In this document: positions 36,335 through 45,133 of the stretch, piece after piece
Layout of the letters: every line of letters starts with the position of its first letter
How positions within the stretch are numbered: position 1 is the first letter of the stretch
Assembly (NCBI RefSeq): GCF_019145495.1
Contig: NZ_JAHSTU010000002.1
Coordinates: forward strand, 558,001-622,000
DNA from: Pseudomonas azerbaijanoccidentalis
GTDB taxonomy: Bacteria; Pseudomonadota; Gammaproteobacteria; Pseudomonadales; Pseudomonadaceae
Length of the DNA stretch: 64,000 nt
Reading direction: 5' to 3'
The notes under the pieces: generated by a model
The model's database searches: none
What the model was told of the DNA's origin: nothing
Seen by the model: the letters and a program-made list of their open reading frames with translations, nothing else
Made by a program: the position numbers and the translations under genes

Positions 36335-36681
36335 CTTCGCTTTCTCGATAACTCGACTGGCTGTTTTCGCCAGGGGCTTTTTGTAGGGTCGACATTAAAG
36401 AGCGGCCAGCGGGGGTGCTTTACATTGGACGTCAGGCACTTTTCTTTTGATGACAAATTGTCCGACAGTTGATCGCTTCGACCGCTGGTCGAAAAACCCC
36501 GCGAGTTGGCGCAGGATCACTGTAATCAACGCATGGAGCCCGTATTGCGCCCGCCACCACGCCGATTCGGCACAGGCCGGCGGGAATTCCATCGACGACA
36601 AGACAACTGTTCAACAGTCGATGCGCTGGATATAGTCGCCTCGCTCATGCCATTCGCCATCGGCCCAGGGAAGACCCACGC
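36335..36681. other. Divergent promoter region, no gene seen
   Basis: This 347-base space separates the hydrolase (minus) from the AraC regulator (plus). Related motifs CGACAGTTGATCG (about 36463) and CAACAGTCGATGCG (about 36611) could be binding sites for the regulator, but the resemblance is modest. Short open frames here have no family match. Confidence 0.35.
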
Positions 36682-37689
36682 ATGTCCAAGCTTGTTCGCG
36701 CCGCTGTACTGACCAACTACCTGGAGGTCACCCAGTATCTGGGCTTCAACCCGCGCGATGCATTGGCCGCCGTCGGCCTGAGCAGGGCTCAATTGCTGGC
36801 CCCCGAACACCGCATCCCCATCGATTCTGCCGTGCGTTTGCTGGAGGATTCAGCCGCCGCCAGCGGTTGCCAGACCTTCGGCCTGAGCATGGCCGAGTCG
36901 CGCCAGCTCTCGGATTTTGGCGTGGTCAGCCTGTTGCTCAGCCATCAACGCACGCTGCGCGATGCTTTGCAGGTGGTGGTGCATTACCGGCATTTGATGA
37001 ATGACTCGCTGGCGATCTTCATCGAAGAGGCCGGCAAGATGGTGATCATTCGCGAAGAGGTGGTGACTGAAACGCCGATGCCCAGCCGCCAGGCCACCGA
37101 GCTGGCCATCGGCGTGATGTTTCGCCTGTGCTCGGCACTGCTCGGATCACACTGGCATCCCTACAGCGTCAACTTCATGCACCAGGCCCCGGACAACCTG
37201 CACCTGCACCGCCGGTTGTTCGGTTGCACCCTGGAGTTCGGCAGCGAGTTCAATGGCATCGTCTGCTCCGACGCCAGCCTCGACATGACAAACCCCAACG
37301 CCGACCCGGCCATGGCCCGCTACGCGCAAAGTTACCTCGACTCGCTGCAGAGTAATCAAGGCACCTCCATGCTGTTCGAAGTGCGCAAGGCCATCTACCT
37401 GCTGCTGCCCATGGGCCGCGCCACCATCGAACAAGTCGCCCAGAGCCAGGGCATGAACGTGCGCACGCTGCAGCGCCGCCTGAAGGACGACGGTTGTGCG
37501 TTCAATGACGTGATCAACGACGTACGCCGCGATCTGGTTCTGCGTTATCTGGACAACCCGAATTATCCGCTGAGCCGGATCGCCGACATGCTGGGCTATT
37601 CGATGGCGAGTTCGTTTACCCGATGGTTTATCAGCCAGTTCGGCATGCCGCCGGCGACATGGCGGGCGCAGAAACAAAAACCGTCCTGA
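36682..37689 (+). CDS. AraC-family transcriptional regulator
   Basis: A 335-residue regulator. Residues 1-200 match the AraC-type arabinose-binding-like domain seen in OruR/ArgR-type regulators (GFNPRDALAAVGLSRAQLLAPEHRIP near the start). The C-terminal double helix-turn-helix shows MGRATIEQVAQSQGMNVRTLQRRLKDDGCAF and LSRIADMLGYSMASSFTRWFISQFGMPPATWR. It is transcribed away from the hydrolase and DUF1302 genes. Control of the lipid-related operon or of the BKACE operon is plausible from position only. Confidence 0.9.
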   Translation: MSKLVRAAVLTNYLEVTQYLGFNPRDALAAVGLSRAQLLAPEHRIPIDSAVRLLEDSAAASGCQTFGLSMAESRQLSDFGVVSLLLSHQRTLRDALQVVVHYRHLMNDSLAIFIEEAGKMVIIREEVVTETPMPSRQATELAIGVMFRLCSALLGSHWHPYSVNFMHQAPDNLHLHRRLFGCTLEFGSEFNGIVCSDASLDMTNPNADPAMARYAQSYLDSLQSNQGTSMLFEVRKAIYLLLPMGRATIEQVAQSQGMNVRTLQRRLKDDGCAFNDVINDVRRDLVLRYLDNPNYPLSRIADMLGYSMASSFTRWFISQFGMPPATWRAQKQKPS

Positions 37690-37705
37690 CAGCAAAAAAC
37701 GCAAT

Positions 37706-37957
37706 CCCCTGTAGGAGCGAGCCTGCTCGCGATGGCGGAGTGTCAGTCGACATCAATGTCGAATGTCAGACCGCTATCGCCGGCAGGCCAGCTCCCACAG
37801 GTTTTGTGTCTGACAGCACCCGCCTGTAGCAGCTGTCGAGCCCCGGCGAGGCTGCGATCGGCTGCGCAGCAGTCGTCTTCCCGATGCACCGCGAATCCCG
37901 ATTTTGCGAGGACTGCGTCCTCGAACGCAGGCTTCGCCAGCTGCTACAAAGGGTGGT
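37706..37957. repeat. REP-rich block, copy 1 of a direct duplication
   Basis: A block of about 250 bases beginning CCCCTGTAGGAG and ending GCCAGCTGCTACAAAGGGTGG. It contains a REP core (GCGAGCCTGCTCGCGATGGC), a TCGACATCAATGTCGA palindrome, a second REP half and a pair of AGCAGCTG/CAGCTGCT arms. It is repeated almost unchanged at 38023-38262. No gene is present. Confidence 0.85.
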
Positions 37958-37967
37958 TGCGTAGCTC

Positions 37968-37999
37968 AAAAAAAACGGCGACCGCTGGCACAGTCGCCG
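37968..37999 (-). terminator. Rho-independent terminator of the BKACE/YeiH operon
   Basis: On the minus strand CGGCGAC (37999-37993) pairs with GTCGCCG (37982-37976), followed by eight T (37975-37968). It lies about 260 bases downstream of the YeiH gene stop, beyond the second REP block, and is oriented to end that operon. Confidence 0.75.
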
Positions 38000-38022
38000 C
38001 AAAGAGCGAAATTGAAATGCCT

Positions 38023-38262
38023 CCCCTGTAGGAGTGAGCAGGCTCACGATGACGGAGTGTCAGTCGACATCAATGTCGAATGTCAGACCGCTATCGCCGG
38101 CAGGCCAGCTCCCACAGGTATTGTGTCTGGCAGTACCCGCCTGTAGCAGCTGTCGAGCCCCGGCGAGGCTGCGATCGGCTGCGCAGCAGTCGTCTGCCCG
38201 ATGCAGTTTGCGAGGACTGCGTCCTCGAACGCAGGCTTCGCCAGCTGCTACAAGGGTTGGTT
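38023..38262. repeat. REP-rich block, copy 2 of a direct duplication
   Basis: The second copy of the block at 37706-37957, with the same order of REP core, TCGACATCAATGTCGA palindrome and CAGCTGCT arm, differing by point changes and a deletion of about 10 bases. It runs to the stop codon of the YeiH gene. Confidence 0.85.
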
Positions 38263-39271
38263 ACATGCCCCAGCGCAGTAACAGCAGCACCAGCACGACA
38301 AGGAACACCGTCTCCCCCACCATTAGCAAAATCGGCTTGATCCCCACCGCGGCCAGCTCGCGCAAGCGGGTTTTCATGCCCAGCGCACTAATGGAAATCA
38401 CCAGGCACCAGCGCGACAGTTCGTTCACCGAACCCTGCACCGCCGGGGCCACCCAACCGGTGCTGTTGATGCACGCCAGGATCAGGAACCCGACGGCGAA
38501 CCACGGCAACAATGGCGGACGTTTACCGGTCGGATCGGCGCCTTGCATGCGGGTGATCATCGCGGCGGTGACGATCACTGGCAGCAGCATGGCGACGCGC
38601 ATCAGCTTCACGACGGTGGCCGTGTCGCCGGTTTCGGTGGACATGCTGTAACCCGCGCCAACGACCTGGGCCACGTCGTGAATGGTCGCGCCGAGGAATA
38701 CCCCCGCCACCTGCGGCGACAACTCCAACCAGTTGGCAATCATCGGATAGACAATCATGGCCATCGTCGACAGCGCCGAAACGCCAATCACCGTGAACAA
38801 CGTCGCCCGCTCTTTCTGCGGATGATTCGGCAGCGCCGCCGCCAGTGCCAACGCCGCCGACGCGCCGCAGATCGCCGTCGCCCCACCCGTCAGCATGCCG
38901 AACAATCGCTGAAAACCCAGCGCCTTGGCCGCAATCACCGACACGCCGATGGTCACCACCACCAGAATCACCACCAGTGCAATCGGCTTCCAGCCCAGCG
39001 CGGCCATCTGTTCCAGGGTGATGCGCATCCCCAGCAGTGCCACGCCGATGCGCAGCACCGTGCGCGCCGTAAATTCGACCCCGGCCTTGCACGGGCCGTC
39101 ATCGGCAAGAAAATTCAGGGCCATGCCCAACAGCAAGGCGAACAGCATGACCGGTGCACCGTAGTGCTCGGACAAAAACGACGCGGCGGCCGCCACGATC
39201 AGGCTGACGATAAACCCCGGTGCCAGTTCGCGCGTGCGGCTGTGGATACGGGTGAGAGCGATGGCGCTCAT
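38261..39271 (-). CDS. YeiH-family membrane protein (putative sulfate exporter family)
   Basis: A 336-residue inner-membrane protein with about ten hydrophobic segments, starting MSAIALTRIHSR. Family marks are LLGMRITLEQ near 83, GGATAICGASAALA near 130 and LGATIHDVAQVVGAGYSMS near 195, typical of the conserved YeiH/UPF0324 family. The ATG overlaps the upstream Rieske gene stop by four bases, so it is part of the same operon. The family is often annotated as a sulfate exporter, but direct evidence is thin; its role with dioxygenase genes is unknown. Confidence 0.85.
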   Translation of the reverse strand: MSAIALTRIHSRTRELAPGFIVSLIVAAAASFLSEHYGAPVMLFALLLGMALNFLADDGPCKAGVEFTARTVLRIGVALLGMRITLEQMAALGWKPIALVVILVVVTIGVSVIAAKALGFQRLFGMLTGGATAICGASAALALAAALPNHPQKERATLFTVIGVSALSTMAMIVYPMIANWLELSPQVAGVFLGATIHDVAQVVGAGYSMSTETGDTATVVKLMRVAMLLPVIVTAAMITRMQGADPTGKRPPLLPWFAVGFLILACINSTGWVAPAVQGSVNELSRWCLVISISALGMKTRLRELAAVGIKPILLMVGETVFLVVLVLLLLRWGM

Positions 39272-39594
39272 GGCGCGGACTCCTCGCAAGTGATAACGAT
39301 AAACGCCTGGTCGTCGGTGATCTCGACCGGGTAGCTGTTGACTTTGACGAGCGTGGAATTGAGCAAAAAACCACTGCGCAAATCGAAGCGCAAACCATGG
39401 GCGAGACACTGAATTACCCGCCCCTCAAGACGTCCGCCGCACAGCGAAGCGCCTTGATGCGGACAGCTGTCGTCAATGGCAAACAGCTGCCCGTCGACGT
39501 TGAACAACGCCAGGCTTTTGTCTTCGAATTCGAACAATGCGCGACCACCGGCCTGCGGGTATTTGCCGGCAGGTACGGGAATGCGCCGGGTCAT
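39268..39594 (-). CDS. Small Rieske [2Fe-2S] protein
   Basis: A 108-residue single-domain Rieske ferredoxin. The cluster ligands are CPHQG (CxH, near 44) and CLAHG (CxxH, near 63). No signal peptide or membrane anchor. It resembles Rieske ferredoxins or NirD-type proteins that donate electrons to oxygenases. It overlaps both neighbours by four bases (DsbA-like before, YeiH after). No catalytic Rieske oxygenase is in this operon, so its electron acceptor is unclear. Confidence 0.88.
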   Translation of the reverse strand: MTRRIPVPAGKYPQAGGRALFEFEDKSLALFNVDGQLFAIDDSCPHQGASLCGGRLEGRVIQCLAHGLRFDLRSGFLLNSTLVKVNSYPVEITDDQAFIVITCEESAP

Positions 39595-40253
39595 GCCGGC
39601 TGCCGCTCGCGCTCGCTTTCCTTGAGGGCTTCGTTCATGGCCCCGAGCAGCGCCTGGGCCGGTTGTGCGCCGATCACGGTCATGCGCCGATCGAACTGAA
39701 AGCTCGGCACGCCACTGGTGGCGCCCGGCGAGGCGTCAAAGGGCGTGGCATCGCCTTTCAGGCAATCGAGCACCGCGTCTGTATCGACACCGCAGGAGCG
39801 GGCAATGGTGAGTAAGGTCTCCCGGTTACCGAGGTTTTCGCGCCGTTGGAAGTAGGCAGCGAACATGCGCTCCAACAACATTTCACGCTGCGCCGGATTG
39901 CCCAGTTCGTTGACGCGAGCGAACAAACGATGGGCGTCTGCAGTGTTGGGCATCGTCTCGATGCGGCTCAGGTCAATGTTCAATCCCACCGCCCGGGCGG
40001 CCTCCTGGACTTGGGCCTGGCGCATGGTCATGGCATCGGCATTGCCCAGGCGCTTGCGGTAGAAATCGGCGAACGGCTCACCCTCCAACGGCAACTGCGG
40101 CAGCAGCTGCACGCCGTGCCACGCCGTGGTGATCTGCACATCGGGATGGCGACTGCGAAACTGCACCTGCGCATGCTCCAGTTGGCGTTTGCCGATCAGG
40201 CACCACGGGCAGATAAAATCGAAAAACACATCAATACGTAAACGACGACTCAC
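39591..40253 (-). CDS. DsbA-family (FrnE-like) oxidoreductase
   Basis: A 220-residue cytoplasmic thioredoxin-fold protein with the redox motif CPWC near 15-18 (DFICPWCLIGKRQLE) and the cis-Pro region TSGVPSF near 180. FrnE-like proteins act as disulfide isomerases or glutathione-dependent isomerases in catabolic operons. There is no signal peptide, so a periplasmic Dsb role is unlikely. Its ATG overlaps the MFS stop by four bases. It could be a polyketide or aromatic isomerase-like enzyme as well; the family is mixed. Confidence 0.87.
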   Translation of the reverse strand: MSRRLRIDVFFDFICPWCLIGKRQLEHAQVQFRSRHPDVQITTAWHGVQLLPQLPLEGEPFADFYRKRLGNADAMTMRQAQVQEAARAVGLNIDLSRIETMPNTADAHRLFARVNELGNPAQREMLLERMFAAYFQRRENLGNRETLLTIARSCGVDTDAVLDCLKGDATPFDASPGATSGVPSFQFDRRMTVIGAQPAQALLGAMNEALKESERERQPA

Positions 40254-41578
40254 AACTTCACCTCGATCCCGGCTTCGCTGACAGGCTCAGAAACGCTCTG
40301 ACCCTGAAGACGGGCAATATCTTTGTGGTAATGACACTTGGCATAAAAGAACACCGCTGCCGCCGCGAGGCTGACCAGTGGCACCAGTTGAAACGCGGCA
40401 TGCAGGCCGATCAGGTCGGACACCCGGCCCGTGATGAACGGCCCCGGCGCCAGGCCCAGCATGTTGTTGGCCAGGGTCAGCGTGGCGAACGCCGTGCCGT
40501 GGACCGAGTAATGGGTCAGGTTGGCGACCATCGCACCGCACGGGCCGGTGGTGCCGGTGGCGATCAACATGCCCAGGCAGATCAGCGCCAGTTGCAACGG
40601 CCCGGCCTGCAAGGCAAACGCCGCTGACAGCAACAGACAACTGCCCAGGCAAAAGCCGATGGCCAGGCTGACCTTGCGCTCAGGCGAGTGGCGACACAGG
40701 CGATCGCTGAGCATGCCGCACAGGATCATCCCCGCGCCGCTGCACAACACGATGATCGCCGACATACCCCCGGCCTTGTCGGTGGGCATGTCGTAGTAGC
40801 GATTGAGGTAGCTGGGAATCCACACCATCACCGTGCCGCCGACGAACAGCTGCAAGCCGCTGGCGACGTAGGTCGCCACCACCGAACGGCTGGACCACAA
40901 CGTGCGCAGAGGACGCTTGACCGCGGCCGCCGTGTTGTTCGCGATCTGCGCCGCACGCTGCGGGGCGATGCGCTCTTCCTTGACGATAAGGGGATAAAGC
41001 ACCGCCAGGCACAGGCCAAACAGCGACATGCCGGCAAACGACCAGCGCCAGCCCAGCTTGGCCGCAATCGCACCACCCAGCGCCATGCCCAACACCGAAC
41101 CGAACATCCCGCCAGCCATGAAGGCACTGGCCAAGGTGGCGCGCATGTGTTTCGGGAACACCGAAATCACCACCGCGATGCCGACGCTGCCGTAGGCCGC
41201 CTCGCCGACGCCGACCATGAAGCGCGCGATGAACATCTGCTGGTAATCCTGAGCCAATGCGCAACCCAGGGTCGCCAGGCTCCAGAGCATCGCCATCAGC
41301 GCCAGGCTCTTGACCCGGCCGAAGCGGTCGGCCATCAGCGACAGGGGAAACGTCAGCAGCCCGACCATCAGCGCGACGATGCCACTGAGCAGGCCAAGCT
41401 GTCCGTCGCTCAACGACCACTCACTCTTGAGCAGCGGGAACACCGCGTTCAGTACCTGACGCGACATGTAATCGGAAATCAACAGGCCGAACGTCAGGGC
41501 GAAGACGATCCAGGCATATTTACGCGCAACAACAACTCCACCGGAGTCATCGTCGTCGGCGATTGGGTGAAAGGCCAT
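40250..41578 (-). CDS. MFS transporter
   Basis: A 442-residue major facilitator with about 12 hydrophobic segments. The cytoplasmic loop MADRFGRVKSLALMAML after the second helix is the MFS signature, and SDYMSRQVLNAVFPLLKSEWSLSDGQLGLLSG near the start resembles the anion:cation/aromatic acid symporter branches. GAGGAGG lies just before the ATG. It likely imports the compound broken down by the BKACE and TauD-type enzymes upstream. Confidence 0.9.
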   Translation of the reverse strand: MAFHPIADDDDSGGVVVARKYAWIVFALTFGLLISDYMSRQVLNAVFPLLKSEWSLSDGQLGLLSGIVALMVGLLTFPLSLMADRFGRVKSLALMAMLWSLATLGCALAQDYQQMFIARFMVGVGEAAYGSVGIAVVISVFPKHMRATLASAFMAGGMFGSVLGMALGGAIAAKLGWRWSFAGMSLFGLCLAVLYPLIVKEERIAPQRAAQIANNTAAAVKRPLRTLWSSRSVVATYVASGLQLFVGGTVMVWIPSYLNRYYDMPTDKAGGMSAIIVLCSGAGMILCGMLSDRLCRHSPERKVSLAIGFCLGSCLLLSAAFALQAGPLQLALICLGMLIATGTTGPCGAMVANLTHYSVHGTAFATLTLANNMLGLAPGPFITGRVSDLIGLHAAFQLVPLVSLAAAAVFFYAKCHYHKDIARLQGQSVSEPVSEAGIEVKL

Positions 41579-41669
41579 GCAGCCTCCTCAAAGCTTCGTT
41601 TTATTGTTGTTATCAAGCGTGTAGCAAAGCGGCGAGCGAGCGGTCACGGCCGCTCGTTCGCCGTATCGG

Positions 41670-42722
41670 TCAGCCGCGTTGCGGCACACCTTTTTGCCCA
41701 GCCTTGCGGTTGGGCGCCATGCCGTTGGCCAACAGGGTTTCTTCGATGCTGTCGTACTGCACACCGATGCGGTAGATCTCACGGGCTTCTTTGCCCGTGG
41801 CGATTTCGCGACCCAGTTCATGGGCGATGCGCACGGTTTGCTGGATTTGCGCCACCGAGCCGAAACGATCGCCCTTGTGGTCAATGATAGTGTCTTCATT
41901 GCCAACACGCGGGTGCATGCCCATGGCCATCGACATGGTGTTGAACGGCATGACGTTTTTCAGCAGCGATTCGGAGGTCAGGGTGCAACCGTCCGGCGCG
42001 CGGTGGATAAAGTTAAAGAAGTTGAACGGGTTCGGGCCGTCGAAGCCGCCGCCGATGCCGATCCAGGTCAGGTTCAACGGGCCTTTGTAAACGCCACGGC
42101 GCACCAGGCGCTCGAGGGTTTCCAGGGCGTGCATGCCGGTCAACTGGAAGTGCGGCTGGATGCCGTTGTCCATCAGGCGCTTGAGGTGCTCGGCCACCCA
42201 GGCCGGGCCCGCCGGCACGGTCATTTCGCTGTAGGCGGCGTGGATCATCGGGTTGTCCAGCGACGTACCTTTGAGGTACTCCGGATACAGCAGCTCCATG
42301 ATGTTCATTTGCGTGGTGTTGATCGCCACGGTGACCTGATCCGGTTTCGGCGTCAGCTCGGCCAGCATGTGACGGGTGTCGTCGGACAGCCACTTGGCCG
42401 CTTCACCGTCGCTTTCCGGGGCGAAGGAAATCGAACCGCCAACCTGGATGATCATGTCCGGCACGGCTTCACGCACACCGGCGATCAGCTCGTTGAATTT
42501 CGACAGGCGCTTGGAGCCCTTGCCGTCCAGTTCACGCACGTGCAGGTGCAGTACGGTGGCGCCGGCTTCATAGCAGTCGACGGCTTTCTGGACCTGCTCG
42601 TCCATCGTCAGCGGGATGTCTTCCGGGAAGTCTTCGGGCATCCACTCCGGGCCATACGGGGCCACGGTAATGACTACCTTTTCCATGTTTTCCGGGTGCA
42701 GGGAATCGTCGAAGAATTGCAT
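41670..42722 (-). CDS. Beta-keto acid cleavage enzyme (BKACE, DUF849)
   Basis: A 350-residue TIM-barrel enzyme of the BKACE family, which uses acetyl-CoA and a zinc ion to split beta-keto acids into acetoacetate and a CoA ester. Zinc ligand-type motif TVLHLHVRE (HxH) is near 60; the QVGGSIS and HFQLTGMHALETLERLVRRG segments also fit. The best-known relatives act on 3-keto-5-aminohexanoate or 3-dehydrocarnitine. GGAG is 8 bases before the ATG. It follows the TauD-type gene by 87 bases on the same strand. Confidence 0.9.
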   Translation of the reverse strand: MQFFDDSLHPENMEKVVITVAPYGPEWMPEDFPEDIPLTMDEQVQKAVDCYEAGATVLHLHVRELDGKGSKRLSKFNELIAGVREAVPDMIIQVGGSISFAPESDGEAAKWLSDDTRHMLAELTPKPDQVTVAINTTQMNIMELLYPEYLKGTSLDNPMIHAAYSEMTVPAGPAWVAEHLKRLMDNGIQPHFQLTGMHALETLERLVRRGVYKGPLNLTWIGIGGGFDGPNPFNFFNFIHRAPDGCTLTSESLLKNVMPFNTMSMAMGMHPRVGNEDTIIDHKGDRFGSVAQIQQTVRIAHELGREIATGKEAREIYRIGVQYDSIEETLLANGMAPNRKAGQKGVPQRG

Positions 42723-42809
42723 GGGTTACTCCAGTTCTTATGATTGTCCCGCCCACCCGGGGTCGCGCCGGGCAGGCGTGTTTACGAGAGCGAATGCAGA
42801 GGCGGTGAA

Positions 42810-43658
42810 TCAGTAAGTCTTGTCGCCGATGATCCCGGCACGATCCATCTTGCGATGGCACGGCGGGTAATCCATGACGGCGTAGTGCTGGGTACTGCGG
42901 TTGTCCCAGATGGCGATGCTGTTGGGCTTCCAGCGCCAGCGCACTTGATACTCAGGGATGTACGCCTGGCTGATCAGGTAGCGCAGCAGCTCACTCGCGC
43001 CGGGGTTGGCGTCCTGGCCGAAACGCACCCGCGCCGGGGTGTGATAGTTACTGAAGTGTGTGGCGAAGGCGTTGACGAACAGCACTTTCTCGCCGGTCTC
43101 GGGATGCGTGCGCACCACCGGATGCTCGGCATCCGGAAACCTGTCCCTGAGTGCCAGGCGTTTTTCGATGGGCATGGCCGCACCGAAGCTCGCTTCGATG
43201 CTGTGACGGGCGCGCAGGTCGGCGATCTTTACCTTCACGTCTTCGGGCAAACGCGCGTAAGCCTCGACCATGTTGGCCCACATGGTGTCGCCGCCCACCG
43301 GCGGGCACTCGACGCAACGCAGCACACAACCCATCGGCGGGGCTTCGCGCCAGGTGGCGTCGCTGTGCCAGGAGTTTTCGTAGCGGTCCGCCGGCTGGTC
43401 CGGACGCTTGTAGATTTGCACCAGGCCCGGATGCTCCGGATCGCTGCCGGCCACCGGGTGATCCTCCAGCTCGCCGAAGCGCCGGGCGAAGGCGACGTGC
43501 TCGGCGCGGGTGATGTCCTGATCGCGCAGGAACACCACGCGGTGCTTGAGCAACTGGGCTCGGATCTCGGCAAACAGACCGTCGTCATGTACCGCATCGG
43601 CCAGGTTGACGCCGATCAGTTCGGCGCCAATGGTGCAGGTTAATTGTTCGACTTTCAT
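42810..43658 (-). CDS. TauD/TfdA-type Fe(II)/2-oxoglutarate dioxygenase
   Basis: A 282-residue dioxygenase. The metal triad is NSWHSDATW (HxD near 102-104) and the distal His in WDNRSTQHYAVMDY near 255. The FGELEDHPVAG segment and the final RTMYRVTVMG-like region (CHRKMDRAGIIGDKTY) are typical of TauD/TfdA. AAGGAGCTG upstream of the ATG at 43658 supports the start. With 2-oxoglutarate it would hydroxylate and release a group from a sulfonate, ether or amine. Its place before BKACE suggests it makes or precedes a beta-keto acid. Confidence 0.9.
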   Translation of the reverse strand: MKVEQLTCTIGAELIGVNLADAVHDDGLFAEIRAQLLKHRVVFLRDQDITRAEHVAFARRFGELEDHPVAGSDPEHPGLVQIYKRPDQPADRYENSWHSDATWREAPPMGCVLRCVECPPVGGDTMWANMVEAYARLPEDVKVKIADLRARHSIEASFGAAMPIEKRLALRDRFPDAEHPVVRTHPETGEKVLFVNAFATHFSNYHTPARVRFGQDANPGASELLRYLISQAYIPEYQVRWRWKPNSIAIWDNRSTQHYAVMDYPPCHRKMDRAGIIGDKTY

Positions 43659-43671
43659 GGCTGGCAGCTCC

Positions 43672-44652
43672 TTAAATGACGAAGATCGACGAGCCAGTGG
43701 TCTTGCGCGATTCAAGATCACGGTGAGCCTGCACAGCGTCCTGCAACGCGTAGTGCTGGTTGATCTCGATCTTGATCCGGCCGCTGCCGACATGGTCGAA
43801 CAACTCACCGGCCAGCTCGGCCTTTTCGGCCGGGTCGCTGATGTAGTTGGCCAGGGCCGGACGGGTCAGGTACAGCGAGCCTTTCATCGCCAGCATCACC
43901 GGGTCGAACGCCGGGATCGGCCCGGACGCGGTCCCCACGCAAACCATCAGGCCACGGGGTTTCAACGAATCCAGCGAGCCCATGAAAGTGTTCTTGCCAA
44001 CGCTGTCGAACACCACGTTGACGCCCACGCCGTCGGTCAATTCACGAACGCGCGCGGCGACGTCTTCATGGCTGTAGTTGATCGTGTGGTCGCAACCGTG
44101 AGCGCGGGCGATTTCAGCCTTTTGCTCGGTGGACACGGTGCCGATCACGTTCAGCCCGAGCAGCTTGGCCCACTGTGAAACGATCAGGCCGACACCGCCA
44201 GCGGCGGCATGCAACAGGATGCTGTCGCCAGCCTTGAAGTCGTAGATGCGGCGCATCAGGTACGAAGACGTCAAGCCGCGCATGGTCATGGCGGCTGCTG
44301 TTTCGAAACTGATGGTTTCGGGGAGTTTGATCAGCGGCGCTGCCGGGATCAGTCGCTCGGTGCTGTAGGCGCCGAGGGTGTTGAGAAAACCGGTGTACGT
44401 GACGCGGTCCCCCACCTGGACATTGGTCACCCCTTCGCCAATGGCCTGGACCACGCCGGAAGCCTCGACGCCCATGCCGTTGGGCATCGGGATCGGGTAA
44501 GTGCCATTGCGAAAGTAGGTGTCGGCATAGTTCAGGCCGACCGCCACATGCCGCAGACGGACCTGGCCCGGACCAGGGTCGCCGACTTCAACATCCTCGT
44601 AACGCAGGACTTCAGGACCACCGGTTTCGTAAAAGCGTACGGCTTTAGCCAT
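43672..44652 (-). CDS. Zinc-independent quinone oxidoreductase (MDR family)
   Basis: A 326-residue NADPH:quinone reductase-like protein. The start MAKAVRFYETGGPEVLRYEDVEVG and the nucleotide-binding AAAGGVGLIVSQWAKLLGLNVIGTVST near 147 are standard for the QOR family; zinc-binding cysteines of alcohol dehydrogenases are absent. Other matches are TAAAMTMRGLTSSYL-like FETAAAMTMRGLTS. It is the first gene of the operon with the dioxygenase 13 bases downstream. In a catabolic unit it may reduce an enone or quinone intermediate. Confidence 0.9.
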   Translation of the reverse strand: MAKAVRFYETGGPEVLRYEDVEVGDPGPGQVRLRHVAVGLNYADTYFRNGTYPIPMPNGMGVEASGVVQAIGEGVTNVQVGDRVTYTGFLNTLGAYSTERLIPAAPLIKLPETISFETAAAMTMRGLTSSYLMRRIYDFKAGDSILLHAAAGGVGLIVSQWAKLLGLNVIGTVSTEQKAEIARAHGCDHTINYSHEDVAARVRELTDGVGVNVVFDSVGKNTFMGSLDSLKPRGLMVCVGTASGPIPAFDPVMLAMKGSLYLTRPALANYISDPAEKAELAGELFDHVGSGRIKIEINQHYALQDAVQAHRDLESRKTTGSSIFVI

Positions 44653-44759
44653 TTTTCTTATTCTCCAATCTGCAATATGGGCGTGTTGCATCGAATTGCG
44701 CTGATTGGACTGTAGGACGAGGCCTGTTGAGACGCTTCTCATCAGACGACAATGGCTTT

Positions 44760-45023
44760 TCATTTGGTGACAGGCGGGGCGGCTCCTTCTTTTGTGTCAG
44801 TGCTCGGCGCTTTGGTTTTTTCGCCAGCAGCCGGTGCTGCGGGGTTGGTGAAGCCTGCCTTGGCGTTTTCGGCCTTGGTCTTGTGGATATCGCAACCCTG
44901 CAACTCGCTCGTCTGGGTGCAGCCGGACTTCTCCAGTTGCTTGCGGTACTTGTCGTTGATGGCATGGGCCGGGGACTGGGCCAGCAGCAAAATGGCCAGT
45001 GCTGGGAGGATGAATTTGCTCAT
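44760..45023 (-). CDS. Small exported protein, unknown
   Basis: An 87-residue protein with a signal peptide (ILPALAILLLAQSPAHA). The mature part is short, with two Cys (SGCTQTSELQGCDIH, likely a disulfide), then a low-complexity tail rich in Ala, Pro and Thr (PAAPAAGEKTKAPSTDTKEG). It stands alone between the quinone reductase and an unknown gene on the same strand. I recognise no family. Confidence 0.65.
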   Translation of the reverse strand: MSKFILPALAILLLAQSPAHAINDKYRKQLEKSGCTQTSELQGCDIHKTKAENAKAGFTNPAAPAAGEKTKAPSTDTKEGAAPPVTK

Positions 45024-45089
45024 TTCACGCTACTGATGGTCGGGAGGGTCATATGCAAATTCTAGTGGATTGATCAAATACGAAGGACG

Positions 45090-45113
45090 GGGTGGTTGCG
45101 AAGGCAACCACCC
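45090..45113. terminator. Strong hairpin between two small minus-strand genes
   Basis: GGGTGGTTGC (45090-45099) pairs perfectly with GCAACCACCC (45104-45113) around a four-base loop. It lies 20 bases after the stop of the minus-strand gene at 45134 and before the start of the gene at 45023. There is no T run on that strand, so termination is likely but not certain. Confidence 0.5.
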
Positions 45114-45133
45114 ATGAGTTTACTCAAATGTTT

